Positions 53,096-63,591 are shown, numbered from the stretch's first letter. The stretch is DNA of 64,000 bases from Gemmata palustris (GCF_017939745.1 NZ_JAGKQQ010000002.1:310001-374000), one strand, 5' to 3'. Translations and numbers: made by a program. The notes: generated by a model not told the origin, from the letters alone.

Positions 53096-54904
53096 TCAGT
53101 CGCTCAGCTTCCACACCTTCGCCGTCTTGTCCACCGACCCGGAGATCAGCCGCCGGCCGGCCGGCCCGAACGCCAGCGCGGTCACCTTGTCGGCGTGCCC
53201 GGCGACCTCGCCATTCGGCTTCCCAGCTGTGGCGTCGAACACCCGCACCACGCGGCCGCACGCCGTCGCCACCCGCTTGCCGTCGGATGAGAACGCCACC
53301 GCGACGACAGTACCGTCGTGGCCCTTCAGCGCGCACAGCTCGGCCCCGGCGCAGTCGTACACCCGGGCGAACCCACCCGCGCCGACCACCGCCAACCGCC
53401 CGCCGTCGTCGGTCAGTCGCACCCCGGTTACGGTCGCCTCCTTCTTCAACTTGATCGCGTGCAACTCCTTCAGCGTGGCCGCATCGAACACGCGGACGGC
53501 CGCGTCGTCCCCCGCGACCGCGAGCCGCTTCCCGTCCGCGGACAGGTCGGCGTGCAGCACCGCGGCGCCGCCCGGGTACTCGAACACCGCCCGGTGGTTG
53601 AGGTGGTTCTTCTGGTCGGTCCACGGATTCCCGTGCAGGTGGAGCTGATCCTTTCGGACCGGCTGATTGGGCATCGGCAATTTCCGATTCACGAACGTGG
53701 TCAGGTCAGCCGAGAAGGCTACGGCGTCGAATCCACTCATGGTGTCACCGACCAACGCTTCCGGGATCCGCCGGTACCGAACCGTTCCGCCGGACGGCTG
53801 ATCGAAGAACGTCTCCGGGAAGGTCATGAGCAGGTGTTCGTCGCCCTTGGTAAACCGCAGTGCGCGGGCGGGGGATTTCGGGAACCACGCGCCCCGAACT
53901 TCCAGCGGTAACGGCTTCCCGTCGATCGCGTTCCACACCCGCGCACGGGGCTGGGCGCACTCGACTTCGAAGGTCGCGAGTGCCTTCTCCCCGAACGCGA
54001 CCGCCGACACCGCGGACGTGTGCTCCAGGGCGAACTCCTCGACCCACTCGACCTTCCGCGCCGGCACCGGGGCGGCTGCCCGTACCGCGACCGCGGGCGG
54101 CCCGACCCGCGCCGCAGCCGGCAGGTCGGAGTCGCCCGCCCACCCGACCACCGCGACGGTCAGAGCCAGAACCGCCACAGGCACGAGACGCAAGTTCGAA
54201 GCAAGCATTGTTCGCAGTACCCCGTTCGCGAGTTCCAGAACCGTCCCGGACGCGCGTCCGTCGGCCCGGGCCGACGCGGCCCCCGCCAGGGCGACCGGGA
54301 CGGCCGCCACCCCGCCGACCGCCGGGGCCAGCCCGCGCCGCCGCAACCGCTCGGCCAGCACCTTCCGGGCCTTCGCCAGCCGGCTGCTGAGCGTCCCCTC
54401 GGCGATCCCCAACCGTGCCGCGGCCTCGGCCCGCGGTAGCCCCTCGATCTCGCACAGCAGCACCGCCGCGCGGAGGGCCGGCGGCAGCGCGGCGACTTCG
54501 GCGTCTACCGCCGCGGCGGTGTCATCGGGTTCGGCACCCGGAGCCGAGCGGTCCGGGAGCGAGCCGGGGAGCAATTCGCGGTGCTTCCGTCGCCGCATGG
54601 CTGCCGCCTCCGCCGCCGCCTTCCGGGCCACCCCGAACAGCCACCCGCCGACCGCCCCCGGCGGGCGGACGGTGTGCGCCTTGCGGGCGAGCACCACGAA
54701 CACCGCCTGGAACGCGTCCTCGGCCAGGTGGTGGTCGCCGAGCGCCCGCCGGCACACCCCGAACACGGCCGGCCCGTACCGCCGCGCCAGCTCCTCGAAC
54801 GCCGCTTCGCTCCGCTCGGCCGTGTACCGGCGCACCAAATCCCCGTCCGCCTCGTCGCGGGCGGAGAGGCGGCGAACGAAGTTCGTTAGGATGGGGAGCG
54901 ACAT
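53096..54904 (-). CDS. ECF sigma factor fused through a membrane helix to WD40 repeats
   Basis: 602 residues. Sigma region 2 (about 25-90: YTAERSEAAFEELARRYGPAVFGV, AEDAFQAVFVVLARKA) and region 4 (about 140-195: LPPALRAAVLLCEIEGLPRAEAA, LGIAEGTLSSRLAKARKVL) form a standard ECF core. A hydrophobic helix at about 245-265 follows. The C-terminal half has WD40-type blades (ALAFGPAGRRLISGSVDKTAKVW and similar). Fusions of this sort are typical of planctomycetes: the sigma part would be in the cytoplasm, and the WD40 part could sense periplasmic or bound ligands. It is flanked on both sides by copies of a direct repeat. Confidence 0.92.
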   Translation of the reverse strand: MSLPILTNFVRRLSARDEADGDLVRRYTAERSEAAFEELARRYGPAVFGVCRRALGDHHLAEDAFQAVFVVLARKAHTVRPPGAVGGWLFGVARKAAAEAAAMRRRKHRELLPGSLPDRSAPGAEPDDTAAAVDAEVAALPPALRAAVLLCEIEGLPRAEAAARLGIAEGTLSSRLAKARKVLAERLRRRGLAPAVGGVAAVPVALAGAASARADGRASGTVLELANGVLRTMLASNLRLVPVAVLALTVAVVGWAGDSDLPAAARVGPPAVAVRAAAPVPARKVEWVEEFALEHTSAVSAVAFGEKALATFEVECAQPRARVWNAIDGKPLPLEVRGAWFPKSPARALRFTKGDEHLLMTFPETFFDQPSGGTVRYRRIPEALVGDTMSGFDAVAFSADLTTFVNRKLPMPNQPVRKDQLHLHGNPWTDQKNHLNHRAVFEYPGGAAVLHADLSADGKRLAVAGDDAAVRVFDAATLKELHAIKLKKEATVTGVRLTDDGGRLAVVGAGGFARVYDCAGAELCALKGHDGTVVAVAFSSDGKRVATACGRVVRVFDATAGKPNGEVAGHADKVTALAFGPAGRRLISGSVDKTAKVWKLSD

Positions 54905-55063
54905 GCGCTGGTGCCCTCAGATCGGTCACTCTGTTATCTGCACCCCGGGCGGCCGCGCGTCGCGCAAATCCGGAGAAAAGACGAAAGTGCCGCTGCGTCC
55001 GGGGAGGCCCGTGGGGACGCGGTCATGAGAACCCCGCGAACGGGGCGTGGCAAACGCTCAAAA

Positions 55064-55250
55064 GAAATGGCGACGGGTGGCTCTCGATCGAGCCACCCGC
55101 TTGCATCAATCCCAGTTCGTGGGGCTACGATCCGCCTCACGAGCCCAACCACGCCCCGATCTTCGCCTCCAAATCCTTCACGAACTGACTCCGCGGGAGC
55201 ACGCGATCGCACCCGGCTTGTCGGGCGGCACGCAGCACATCCGCCTCGAC
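55064..55250. repeat. direct repeat, intact copy (other copy 52832-53018)
   Basis: The sequences from 52832 and from 55064 match closely over about 187 bases, nearly identically between 52847-52981 and 55079-55213. They bracket the sigma-WD40 gene, and this copy includes the 3' end of the receiver-like gene. Confidence 0.88.
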
Positions 55251-55514
55251 GTGCGACCCGTAAGCGGTCACACGCGGCACGACCTCGCACACCGTTTTCA
55301 GTTCCGCTAGCAGCCCCGGGAGATCGAGGCCCGGGTTGTGAACGTCCAGAATGATCCCACCGGGCGCGGCAGAGCGAGCCGCGACGAGAAGATCGGTCTG
55401 CGTGCGGACCATGCGCACGGTCAACCCGGCCGCGCGTGCGGCGCCCGATACGCGGCTGAAGAAAATCAGGTCGTCGCACAGCATCAACCCGTGCGGTCCG
55501 GCACTCGCGGTCAC
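55137..55514 (-). CDS. receiver-like protein with degenerate phospho-site
   Basis: 125 residues. The pattern resembles a response-regulator fold (MLCDDLIFFSRVSGAA, then GGIILDVHNPGLDLPGLL) with an Asp in ILDVHNP at the acceptor position. The acidic pair and Thr/Lys switches are poorly kept, so phosphorylation is uncertain. The GTG start overlaps the stop of the protease gene (GTGA), so it is translationally coupled and probably regulated together with it. Its 3' end has been duplicated at 52847. Confidence 0.65.
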   Translation of the reverse strand: MTASAGPHGLMLCDDLIFFSRVSGAARAAGLTVRMVRTQTDLLVAARSAAPGGIILDVHNPGLDLPGLLAELKTVCEVVPRVTAYGSHVEADVLRAARQAGCDRVLPRSQFVKDLEAKIGAWLGS

Positions 55515-56767
55515 TTTTTCTCCCCCAATCCCTTCGCTTCGAGGGTCATGTCGATCACTTTCGCAAGGCCCTCATCGAACTTGTTCTCCTTGAAACTCGC
55601 GAGCAGCGCGGACTTGAGCTTGGGTCCGAGGTCGGCCGGGAGATCCTTCGAGACTTCGATGTACAGGGTTGCGGGCTTCTTGCTCACCAGGACGTACACG
55701 CCGTGCAGTTTGAGTTCCTTGGCCCGCGCGTCCACCATCTCCTTGAAGAACTTCTCGCGCTCGGCCGGTTTCAGCGCGGCGATTTTGTCCGCGTCGCCCT
55801 TCGGCGGGGTCATGAACGTCTCGACGACGAAATCGGTGTTCTTCTCCTTGAGCAACTTCTCCGCGGTGGGCGCGACTCGCTTCCACGCGGTCTCACCGAA
55901 GAACTTGCCGTCGTCCTTGCTCTCGAGTGCCTTCTCGCGTGGCGCTTTGGGCGGATCTTTGGGCTGAGTGGCCGGGGCCGCGCCCGCGCGGAGCAACTGA
56001 ACCGAGCGCCGGTTCACGAGCCGCTTCACTTCGGAGAGATCGACGAAGATGCTGATCGATTGCGCATCGAGCGCACCGCCCTGCGTGACCCCGACCAGTT
56101 CGCCCTTATCGTTCACGAGCGGTCCGCCGCTGTCGCCCGGATTGGTGGGCGAATCGGTCTCGATCACCTTTGCCTCGAAGGACACCGTGGTCCGCTCGTC
56201 GAGCTTCACCTTCCACTTCTTGCTGTACACCTGGCGCACCTTGCCCGGCGTGTACACCCACAGCGCGCCACTCTTGCCCGGGTTGCCGATGGAGTGGACC
56301 GACTGACCCGGGTCCGGGCTCTCGGGCGCGAGCGGCAGCTCCGTTGCCCCGTCCGGAACGCGGTCGATGCGGATCAGCGCGAGATCGGCCTGCTTGTCCA
56401 GTTCGAGCACCTCGCCCGTAATACCGAGCTTACCGGCCCGGTCGGTGTAATACTTCCGCTCCGAGATCGTCTTCTTCCCCTCGCGCCCCTCGAATTCCGG
56501 GAAGTACACGGTCGCGGCCTTCACGTCGCCCACCACGTGGTAGTTGGTGAGGACGAGCCGCCGCCCCTTATCCACGAGCGACCCGGTACCGGTCGCGAGC
56601 TTACCGCCGCCCCGATCGGAGTGGACCCACACCGTCGAGCGCACCACTTTCTGGTACACCGACGAGCCCGCGTCCACCGTTTGCGGCGCGGGTTCGGTCT
56701 TCGGCTGGCCCAGCGCGGTCGGCGCGAACAGCGTGAGCAGCAACAGAGCGCATAGGGTTCGGCGCAT
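55511..56767 (-). CDS. secreted trypsin-like serine protease with C-terminal extension
   Basis: 418 residues from the ATG at 56767, with a GAGGT site and a signal peptide ending ...PTALGQ. The S1C fold has the catalytic triad His77 (TNYHVVGD), Asp128 (DKQADLALIRID) and Ser213 (NPGDSGGPL). A linker of about 60 Pro/Lys-rich residues follows. Then comes a second domain (about 290-418) with LHGVYVLVSKKPATLYIEV, which resembles a TPM-type fold. A role in quality control of exported proteins is plausible by analogy with DegP-like proteases; no PDZ domain is seen. Confidence 0.88.
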   Translation of the reverse strand: MRRTLCALLLLTLFAPTALGQPKTEPAPQTVDAGSSVYQKVVRSTVWVHSDRGGGKLATGTGSLVDKGRRLVLTNYHVVGDVKAATVYFPEFEGREGKKTISERKYYTDRAGKLGITGEVLELDKQADLALIRIDRVPDGATELPLAPESPDPGQSVHSIGNPGKSGALWVYTPGKVRQVYSKKWKVKLDERTTVSFEAKVIETDSPTNPGDSGGPLVNDKGELVGVTQGGALDAQSISIFVDLSEVKRLVNRRSVQLLRAGAAPATQPKDPPKAPREKALESKDDGKFFGETAWKRVAPTAEKLLKEKNTDFVVETFMTPPKGDADKIAALKPAEREKFFKEMVDARAKELKLHGVYVLVSKKPATLYIEVSKDLPADLGPKLKSALLASFKENKFDEGLAKVIDMTLEAKGLGEKK

Positions 56768-57040
56768 TGGCGACCTCGCGAGCGGTAAGGGAGCGTTCCC
56801 AATTCTACGCACCTTGCCGGGTTGGTGGAACTGTCCCCCGCCCCGTGGTCGCCGCGGTGTGTCGGGAAGTGTCCGGCCAGCCCGTGACCGGCACGGAGCG
56901 GGTGTACTGCATTCGTTGCCGTACCCCAATACTTGAGAGATTTCGGCGGTTTTCCTCTGGCGTCCGCCGCGGCGCAACGGTATTTCCCCACACACAAACG
57001 CAAAACAGTTCGCACCGGTCCACACGCACGGGGGAAGTCC

Positions 57041-58453
57041 ATGCGCAAGAAGGCGCTGTTGGGGGTCGGTCTGGCGTTGTTCACGGGGAGCGCGGGGACG
57101 GCGCAGTTCGCGTCGGAGCGCCCCGTCGGGGCACCGGCGGGGTTACCGGCCGCTGCACCCAGGGCGCAGCCCGCGACCCTTCCGCCCGGTCTATCGCCGG
57201 TCGGACCCGGGAGCGCCGCCCCGCAACCCGGCCGCAGCCCGTTCGCGCCCGCACCCGTGGTCCCGGCCGGCGGTGCCTACGTGCCCCCGACGAGCGGGGT
57301 CCAACCGGCCACGTACAACACGATCCCGCGCCCGGAGCCGCTCCCGACGAACCTGGAAATCAAGACCGCGCTCGAGCCCAATCACGAGTGGCGCATCAAG
57401 CCGGAGCACGGGGCGTTCTTCATCATGGTGAAGAGCTACGTGCGGCCCGCGAAGGGCTCGAAGGACGCGGTCGAAGACAAGGGGCTGAGCGCGCGCGAAC
57501 TCGCCGAGGGCTTGGCCGGCGAAATCCGCGAGCAGTACAAGGTGGGGGCGTGGCTGTTCGAGTACGTTTCGGAAGAGCGGAAGGCCGAGATGCGGCAGAT
57601 CGCGGCCGCCCGACAGAAGGCCGCGATCTACGCCGAACAGCTCAAGGTCTTTCAGCAGAAGAGCCAGGTCCAAAACATGGAGTTCCTGGCCCCGGACAAC
57701 AAGCTCCACATCATGACGCACAACCACCGCGACCAGATCGGCGTGCTGGTCGGCGGGTTCCAGACCGAAGCGGACGCACTGAAGGCGCTCGTGAAACTGA
57801 AGACGTGGCCGACCCCGAAAAACGAAGTGCTGCTCGATAAGGGGCTGATCCTGAGTACCGTTGAGGGCAAACAGGTGGCCGAGTCCGCGGCCATCAACCC
57901 CTACGCGACGGCGTTCGTAGTACCCAACCCGTCGGTTCCGCGGGCCGCCGGCCCGCAGGGGCCGAGAAAGCTCGACCCGTTCATCGTGAAACTCAACGAG
58001 GGGCAGCCGTACAACCTGCTGAAGGCGACGAAGGGGTGGACGCTCGCGGTGAAGTCGTTCACCTCGCCGGTGGAGATCGTGAACAAGAACTCCGACCCGA
58101 GCGTGATGCGGAAAATGGGGTTCAGCAAGGGCACGGACGTGCTCGCGGCCGGGGCGGAGCAGGCCGAATCGATGGCGAAGGCGCTGCGCTCCATGAAGGG
58201 GCCGGCCGGGGTCGACGGGCGCGGCGGGCAGCCGCTCAACCTCGAAGCGTTCGTGTTACACACCCGCAGCGCGAGCCTCGTTACGGTCGGTCAGTTCGAC
58301 GGGCCGGACGACCCCGCCCTGGTCGCCGTCAAGCGGGTACTCGTTGCGATGACGGTGAAGGTGACCGAGGACCAGCACGGGTCGCGCCCGGCGATGAACG
58401 CCCCCGCGCTGTTCGACGATATCATCGCGATGCCGATCCCGAAGCGGGACTGA
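57041..58453 (+). CDS. secreted protein of unknown function
   Basis: 470 residues from the ATG at 57041, after a GGGGGAAG site. The signal peptide ends AGTAQ. About 75 residues of Pro/Ala-rich spacer lead to a compact region with HGAFFIMVKSYVRPAKGSKDAVEDK, a helical KAEMRQIAAARQKAAIYAEQ stretch and two beta-rich parts (ILSTVEGKQ; LNLEAFVLHTRSASLVTV). It resembles other large exported proteins of planctomycetes with a proline-rich stalk. No catalytic motif stands out. Confidence 0.75.
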   Translation: MRKKALLGVGLALFTGSAGTAQFASERPVGAPAGLPAAAPRAQPATLPPGLSPVGPGSAAPQPGRSPFAPAPVVPAGGAYVPPTSGVQPATYNTIPRPEPLPTNLEIKTALEPNHEWRIKPEHGAFFIMVKSYVRPAKGSKDAVEDKGLSARELAEGLAGEIREQYKVGAWLFEYVSEERKAEMRQIAAARQKAAIYAEQLKVFQQKSQVQNMEFLAPDNKLHIMTHNHRDQIGVLVGGFQTEADALKALVKLKTWPTPKNEVLLDKGLILSTVEGKQVAESAAINPYATAFVVPNPSVPRAAGPQGPRKLDPFIVKLNEGQPYNLLKATKGWTLAVKSFTSPVEIVNKNSDPSVMRKMGFSKGTDVLAAGAEQAESMAKALRSMKGPAGVDGRGGQPLNLEAFVLHTRSASLVTVGQFDGPDDPALVAVKRVLVAMTVKVTEDQHGSRPAMNAPALFDDIIAMPIPKRD

Positions 58454-58459
58454 GCGACG

Positions 58460-58528
58460 CGCGGTGGCGCCGGGCCGGTCCCGCGTTCGCACAGAGGTGC
58501 AGCGCGGAAGCGGCCCGGTGCCACCGCG
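58460..58528. terminator. inverted repeat between convergent genes
   Basis: Arms 58460-58477 and 58511-58528 are reverse complements with one G-T mismatch. It lies between the stops of two convergent genes, so it may terminate both. Confidence 0.65.
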
Positions 58529-58552
58529 CCCGGTTGGTTCTCGAACGGGCAC

Positions 58553-59032
58553 TCAGTCCGGGGCGCGAAGCAGCCGGAAAACTTCGGCGAGAAATGCGGT
58601 CACGAACGCTTCGATGCCGGGCGCAGTGCGCTCGGAGTTCCCGGCCACGTTCAGCACGCGGACGTTGTTTCGCGCGAGCCAATCGACCACGTCCGCAGGC
58701 GCGATCGAAGCATCCGGGGCGACCGCGAAGTGCGGGCGCCCGTAGCGCTCGCACAATTCTCGGGTGAGTTTTTCGCCGGGCGAATCCCAGTCGGTCGCGA
58801 ACCGGAGCGTGGCGTCCGATTCCTTCACGTTGAGTGCCGTGCGAGGCGGGTACCGGTCGCTCGCGTGCTCGCGCACACCGTAGAGACCGGCGAACTCCGG
58901 GCGCGCGCCGTCCAGCGCGCGAAACCCCTTCGGCATCCACCCCCCGGTCGCGATCCCGGCGGCCCGCGCCGCCACCAAACCGGCGCGATCCGCCCCGGTC
59001 TGCCCGCCGGAAATCACGCGCTCCAGTTTCAT
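58553..59032 (-). CDS. putative molybdenum-carrier/SLOG-fold protein
   Basis: 159 residues starting with the nucleotide-binding-type sequence VISGGQTGADRAGLVAA, then TGGWMPKGFRALDG and the conserved T...NVKESDATLRFA. This matches the family named after a molybdopterin carrier and related to the YpsA/DprA SLOG fold. Ligand binding is at the GG loop. The function is not established in general; some members bind molybdenum cofactor, others nucleotides. Confidence 0.8.
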   Translation of the reverse strand: MKLERVISGGQTGADRAGLVAARAAGIATGGWMPKGFRALDGARPEFAGLYGVREHASDRYPPRTALNVKESDATLRFATDWDSPGEKLTRELCERYGRPHFAVAPDASIAPADVVDWLARNNVRVLNVAGNSERTAPGIEAFVTAFLAEVFRLLRAPD

Positions 59033-59089
59033 GCCCCCTCCGCGGTCGCGCCCCCTCGCATCTTATCAGCTCGGCGATGCGCGGGGCGG

Positions 59090-62000
59090 TCAGGCCACGG
59101 CGCCGACGGGTTGAGCGCACACGTCCGGTTCGGTCGGCGCCGTGTCCGGCCGCGACCCGCCGCGCCGCGGGAGCGCGTCCTCCACGGCCAGGACCAGTTC
59201 GTTCGGGCGGTACGGCTTCTTCACGAACCCGGCCATCCGCTCCTTTTCCAGGTCGGAGAGCTGCTCGACCGCGTACCCGCTGGCGAAGAGCACTTTCACG
59301 CGCGGGTTCATCCCGAGGAGCTGCCGGAACGCCTCGTGCCCGGAAAGTACGGGCATGGTCAGGTCGAGCAGCACGAGGTCGATTCGGTCCCGCTCCTTCG
59401 CGTACAGTTCGACCGCCTCCCGGCCGTCGGCCGCCTGGAGCACGCAGTACCCGCGGCTCTGGAGGGTCATAACGGCGAGTTTGCGAATGAGTTCCTCGTC
59501 GTCCACGACGAGCACCGTTTCCTTGCCGGCCCGGTTCGAGGGGGCCGGGGTCGCGGGGGGGGCGTGCGCCTTCACCGCCTCGCCCCGCGGGAGGTAAATG
59601 TCGAACCGCGTCCCCGTGCCCACTTCGGAATGGCAGTCGATCCAGCCCTTGTGCTGGCGCACGATCGCGAACACCATCGCGAGCCCGAGCCCGGTCCCCT
59701 TGCCCACGTCCTTGGTGGTGAAGAACGGCTCGTAGATGCGGGCCTTCACCTCCGGAGCCATCCCGGCGCCGGTGTCGGTCACCCGCAGGCGCACGAAGTC
59801 GCCGCGCTTCGCGGCCGGCCCGTCGGCGACCGCGGCGCACGACGTTTCGATGGCGATCCGCCCGGCGCCGCCGATCGCGTCGCGGGCGTTGATGCACAGG
59901 TTCATCAGCACCTGGTTGAGCTGCGTCGGGTCCGCCTGCACCGCCCACAGGTCGGCCCCCAGGTGCGTCTCGATCCGGGTGAGCGGGTCGATGGTGCGCT
60001 GGAGCAGCGCGACGACCTCGGTGATGATCCCGTTGAGGTTGGTGGGGCGCCAGTCCAGTTGGTGCCGGCGCGAGAACCCGAGGAGCCGCTGGGTCAGGGC
60101 CGCGGCCCGCACCGCGGCGCTCTGGGCGGAGACCACCAGCCCGTGGTCCGGGTGCCCGGGCGCGAGGTCCGCGAGCATCATCTCGAGGTTACCGAGGATG
60201 ACCGTGAGCAGGTTGTTGAAGTCGTGCGCGATCCCGCCGGCCAACTGGCCGATCGCGTCCATCTTGCTGGCCTGGTGGACGTGGGCCTCGAGCTTGCGCT
60301 GCTCGGTCACGTCCCAGCAGATGCCGAGCACGCCGGTGGTGCGCCCGGTCGCGTCGCGGACCGGGGTCAGGACGCGGCGCACGCACGTCCGGCGCTCGCC
60401 CACGAGCACCTCGGACTCGCTCTCGACGCTCCGGCCGTCGGCGAGCACGGTCCGCACCTCTTCGGTGTGCGCGCGCGCGGGGTCGGGGTCGTACAAGTCG
60501 AGTTCGGTGGCCCCGATGACTTCGGCCTCCGCGCGCCCGACGCTCTTACAGAACTGTGCGTTGGCCGCGACGTAGCGGTGCTCGTGGTCCTGGAGGAAGA
60601 TCCCCTGGCCCAGGTTCTCGATCAGGGTCCGGTACTTCTCCTCGCTCTGGCGCATCGCGCGCTCCGCGAGCTGGCGCTCGCGCACCTCGTTCTCCAGCGC
60701 GAACGTGCGGCGCCGGGCCGTTTGCGCGAGGTGCGCGGCCAGCGCCAGGAGCCCGGTCGTGAGGAGCCCGACCAGGAGCGCCAGTTTGGGCAGCGCCAGG
60801 TTCTCCCGGGCGAGCGCGTCCGGCGTGGGCCACACCGTGAGGCGCCACTCGCGCCCGCGGAAGGTGATCGGGAGGCTCTGGCTCCACCGGCCCCCGGCCC
60901 CCGGCTGCGCGCCGTAGCGGGTGAAGACCTCCTCGTCGCCCTCGGAGATGGTCACCCCGTAGCCGGCCGCGGCATTGGCGTTGAGGACGTTGGCGTAGAA
61001 CTGCTGCACGGAGATCGCGCTCACCATCCCGCCGCCCGCCCCCTTCGCCCGGCCGGGCGCGAACAGGAGCATCACGCGCTGGCCGCGCCAGCACGAGCGC
61101 GGGGGCCGGACCAGCGCGAACTGCCCGGTCGCCACGGCCCCGGCCAGCGCCTCGCCCCCGCCCAGGTCCGCGAACGTCGCCGGGTGCGGCGCGCCCGACT
61201 CGATCCAGACGAGCCGGCGCTGGGCGTCGAGGCACGCGACCCCGAGGCACCCGGGGATCTGCCCCAGGTAGTTGCCCGCGTCCAACTTCATCGGCTCCGG
61301 GACCGGCCCGTCCGCGGGCGCGTCGGGCCAGCGCTCGGCCAGTTCGACGAGCAGGGTCATTTCCGTCGGGACGCGCTCCATCACGAGGCGCTGGATGTGC
61401 GCGGTCTCGAACTGGACCTGGCGGTGCATGCGCTCGTCCTGCTCCGCGTCGAGGACCAGCCACAGCGCGACGGTGAGCGCGGCCCCGGCGCCCCCGAACG
61501 CGAGCGGGACCGCGTGCCCGAGCACGACCGCCGGGGTGCCCCTGCGGACGCCGGAGGCGAGCAGCGCCAGCCCGCCGACCCAGACCCCGACGATCCCCAG
61601 TACCGACGGCCCCGACGGGAGGACCACGAACCCGCCCGCGCGGACCGTTACCAGAAGGGCCGGTGCGCCGAGTACCAGTACCGCGCCGATCAGGGTGCCA
61701 CCGATCGCCTGGAGCAGCGCCCGCCCGCGCAGCGTACCGAGACCGATCGCGAGCGCGGCGAGGCAGAACCCGGCCCCGGTGCTCGGGGCCGACCCGCCCG
61801 GTCCGGCCGGGACCGCGTACCGCGACGGGGTGAACGCCCAGCGGTCGAGGGGGAGGCCCGCGCCCGGAACGGACGCGAGGAGCACGAGCGCCCCGATCAG
61901 GAACAGCCCGCCCGCGCACCCGCGCGCGACCCGGTTCCGGCCCCGCACCAGGGCCAGGTACCCCGCGCCCCACAACACGAACCCGAGCGTGCCGTTGTAG

Positions 62001-62206
62001 TGCAGCGGGGGCCGGCCCGGTTCGATCTGGAGGTAGTCTTGCTCCCCCAGTGCCCAGGCGAACAGGCCCAGGGCACCGAGGGCGCTGAGGAGCCACCCGC
62101 CGGCGGTGAGAGCGCACCGCCAGGCGCGCGATTCGGGGGGCGTGTCCCGCTCCCCGGTTCCCGCGGTCGGCGCGTTCGCGGCGGTGGCTGCGCGTTCACT
62201 GATCAT
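59090..62206 (-). CDS. membrane hybrid histidine kinase
   Basis: 1038 residues. An N-terminal set of about seven hydrophobic helices, a large extracytoplasmic segment (about 255-490) between membrane helices, a PAS domain ([21 protein letters not shown]) and a PAC-like segment are followed by HisKA with His661 in [11 protein letters not shown]. The HATPase has [17 protein letters not shown] and [10 protein letters not shown]-terminal receiver has acceptor Asp948 (LVLLDLTMP). The start overlaps the stop of the lipoprotein gene (ATGA), so it is coupled to the pilin-like/lipoprotein pair. The signal is unknown. Confidence 0.93.
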   Translation of the reverse strand: MISERAATAANAPTAGTGERDTPPESRAWRCALTAGGWLLSALGALGLFAWALGEQDYLQIEPGRPPLHYNGTLGFVLWGAGYLALVRGRNRVARGCAGGLFLIGALVLLASVPGAGLPLDRWAFTPSRYAVPAGPGGSAPSTGAGFCLAALAIGLGTLRGRALLQAIGGTLIGAVLVLGAPALLVTVRAGGFVVLPSGPSVLGIVGVWVGGLALLASGVRRGTPAVVLGHAVPLAFGGAGAALTVALWLVLDAEQDERMHRQVQFETAHIQRLVMERVPTEMTLLVELAERWPDAPADGPVPEPMKLDAGNYLGQIPGCLGVACLDAQRRLVWIESGAPHPATFADLGGGEALAGAVATGQFALVRPPRSCWRGQRVMLLFAPGRAKGAGGGMVSAISVQQFYANVLNANAAAGYGVTISEGDEEVFTRYGAQPGAGGRWSQSLPITFRGREWRLTVWPTPDALARENLALPKLALLVGLLTTGLLALAAHLAQTARRRTFALENEVRERQLAERAMRQSEEKYRTLIENLGQGIFLQDHEHRYVAANAQFCKSVGRAEAEVIGATELDLYDPDPARAHTEEVRTVLADGRSVESESEVLVGERRTCVRRVLTPVRDATGRTTGVLGICWDVTEQRKLEAHVHQASKMDAIGQLAGGIAHDFNNLLTVILGNLEMMLADLAPGHPDHGLVVSAQSAAVRAAALTQRLLGFSRRHQLDWRPTNLNGIITEVVALLQRTIDPLTRIETHLGADLWAVQADPTQLNQVLMNLCINARDAIGGAGRIAIETSCAAVADGPAAKRGDFVRLRVTDTGAGMAPEVKARIYEPFFTTKDVGKGTGLGLAMVFAIVRQHKGWIDCHSEVGTGTRFDIYLPRGEAVKAHAPPATPAPSNRAGKETVLVVDDEELIRKLAVMTLQSRGYCVLQAADGREAVELYAKERDRIDLVLLDLTMPVLSGHEAFRQLLGMNPRVKVLFASGYAVEQLSDLEKERMAGFVKKPYRPNELVLAVEDALPRRGGSRPDTAPTEPDVCAQPVGAVA

Positions 62207-62658
62207 TGTTTCAGATCGATGTCATAGGTCACGTGATCGCGGTCGACGACCACGGCGAGTCCGGATTCTTCGGGCAGCGCGTACCGCGGCGGCAGCGCGA
62301 CCTTGGGGGCGTCGGTGGGGTCGGCGGCCGGGGGGACCGGGCCGCCGGTCGAGGGCGGCAACTGTTGCTTCATGCGGAACCCCTCGGGCACCTTCATGTG
62401 CGACTGGACCGTGACGACCGCGGTCCCGGTTCCGGTGGGGACGTTCGGGATCGTGTACTTCCCGTCGGTCCCGATCAGCCCGCGGACGATCTGCTTGTCG
62501 GCGCAGTAGAAGACCACCGACCCGCCGGTGACCGGTTTGCCCTTGTAGGTCACGTGTCCGGTAACGGTCGCGGTTTTAGCCCCGCACCCGGCCGCCAGCA
62601 GGCACCCGAGGGCGACGGCCCCCCACGGGACAACGAACGAACGAACGGGGCGGCGCAC
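62203..62658 (-). CDS. lipoprotein with carboxypeptidase-regulatory-like fold
   Basis: 151 residues. A lipobox ending LLAAGC predicts a lipoprotein. The mature part begins TVTGHVTYKGKPVTGGSVVFY, a transthyretin/CarboxypepD-regulatory type beta-sandwich that is common in planctomycetes, and ends in a Pro-rich tail. It lies between the pilin-like protein and the hybrid kinase and overlaps the kinase start. Confidence 0.82.
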   Translation of the reverse strand: MRRPVRSFVVPWGAVALGCLLAAGCGAKTATVTGHVTYKGKPVTGGSVVFYCADKQIVRGLIGTDGKYTIPNVPTGTGTAVVTVQSHMKVPEGFRMKQQLPPSTGGPVPPAADPTDAPKVALPPRYALPEESGLAVVVDRDHVTYDIDLKQ

Positions 62659-62673
62659 GAGAGGCCTCCGGGG

Positions 62674-63591
62674 TCAGTACGAATCGGGGGCGATGACCTC
62701 GCCGCCGGCGGGGGTACACAGGTACCACCAAGTGTAAGGGGTGATTCCGGACGAGAGGAACCGCACGCTCCCGTCCGCGAACGCGGTCTGGATGCCGCCC
62801 GGGTGCGGCGACGAGGCCATCGTCGGGTCGCACCCGCCGTTGTACGGCTGCGGTTGGGCGACGAACTTCGACGCCGGGCCGTAGCTGTACCCGTTCCACG
62901 AGACCCCGAACCCCGGGTGGTACGGCTGGAGCCCCGAACCGGTGAAGTAGTAGGCCCACAAGTTGCCCCCGGCCGGGTAGCTCCCGTTGAAGCACTGCGC
63001 GTACTTTTCGGCCATCAGGATCGTGTTCGACGCCCCGTCCGGGAACGTCGCGAGGAGCAGCGCCCGGTTGTCGGGCGCGTTGATCCGCCCCTCGGGGCTG
63101 ACCCGCGCCACCACCTGCACGTTCACCGCGTAGCTCGCGACGCCCCAGAAGTTCCCGGCCAGGTCGCTGGCGCGCCCGTCGGCGGGCACGCTCGGGTCCG
63201 AGGGGCACAGGTACGTCTTGACCGGTTGCGAATAGACCTGGTTGTTGGCCGCGAAGTGGCACCCGAGGGCGTAGGACCGCTCGTACAGGGCCTCTTCTTC
63301 GATGAACGGCAGCAGGTGAAAGTGGTACGTACCGTAGTTGCTGTCCGCGGGCCAGTACCCCAACCCCGGCGGCAGCGCCCGGTGGGTATCGTGCGCCATC
63401 TGGGAGCCCAGGCCGATCTGTTTCAGGTGGTTCCCGCACTTGATCCGCGCGGCAGCGGCTCGAACCTTCTGAACGGCCGGGAGGAGCAGCCCGATCAGGA
63501 CCGCGATGATGGCGGTGACGACGAGCAACTCGATCAGCGTGAAGCCCCGGCGCGCGGCGCGCGGGAATTGGGGGCGGGGCGTTCGATTCAC
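62674..63591 (-). CDS. DUF1559 pilin-like protein with type IV prepilin N-terminus
   Basis: 305 residues. The prepilin motif [21 protein letters not shown], cleaved after Gly by a prepilin peptidase, is followed by the helix and the DUF1559 domain ([38 protein letters not shown]). The large copy number of this family is a mark of planctomycetes. Its biological role is unclear. It is the first gene of the minus-strand set with the lipoprotein and kinase. Confidence 0.94.
   Translation of the reverse strand: MNRTPRPQFPRAARRGFTLIELLVVTAIIAVLIGLLLPAVQKVRAAAARIKCGNHLKQIGLGSQMAHDTHRALPPGLGYWPADSNYGTYHFHLLPFIEEEALYERSYALGCHFAANNQVYSQPVKTYLCPSDPSVPADGRASDLAGNFWGVASYAVNVQVVARVSPEGRINAPDNRALLLATFPDGASNTILMAEKYAQCFNGSYPAGGNLWAYYFTGSGLQPYHPGFGVSWNGYSYGPASKFVAQPQPYNGGCDPTMASSPHPGGIQTAFADGSVRFLSSGITPYTWWYLCTPAGGEVIAPDSY

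Noticed and set aside
58730-62227. A very long plus-strand frame opposite the hybrid kinase
   Set aside because: Composition is Arg/Pro/Gly-rich and it mirrors the real kinase codons; no motif or ribosome site.
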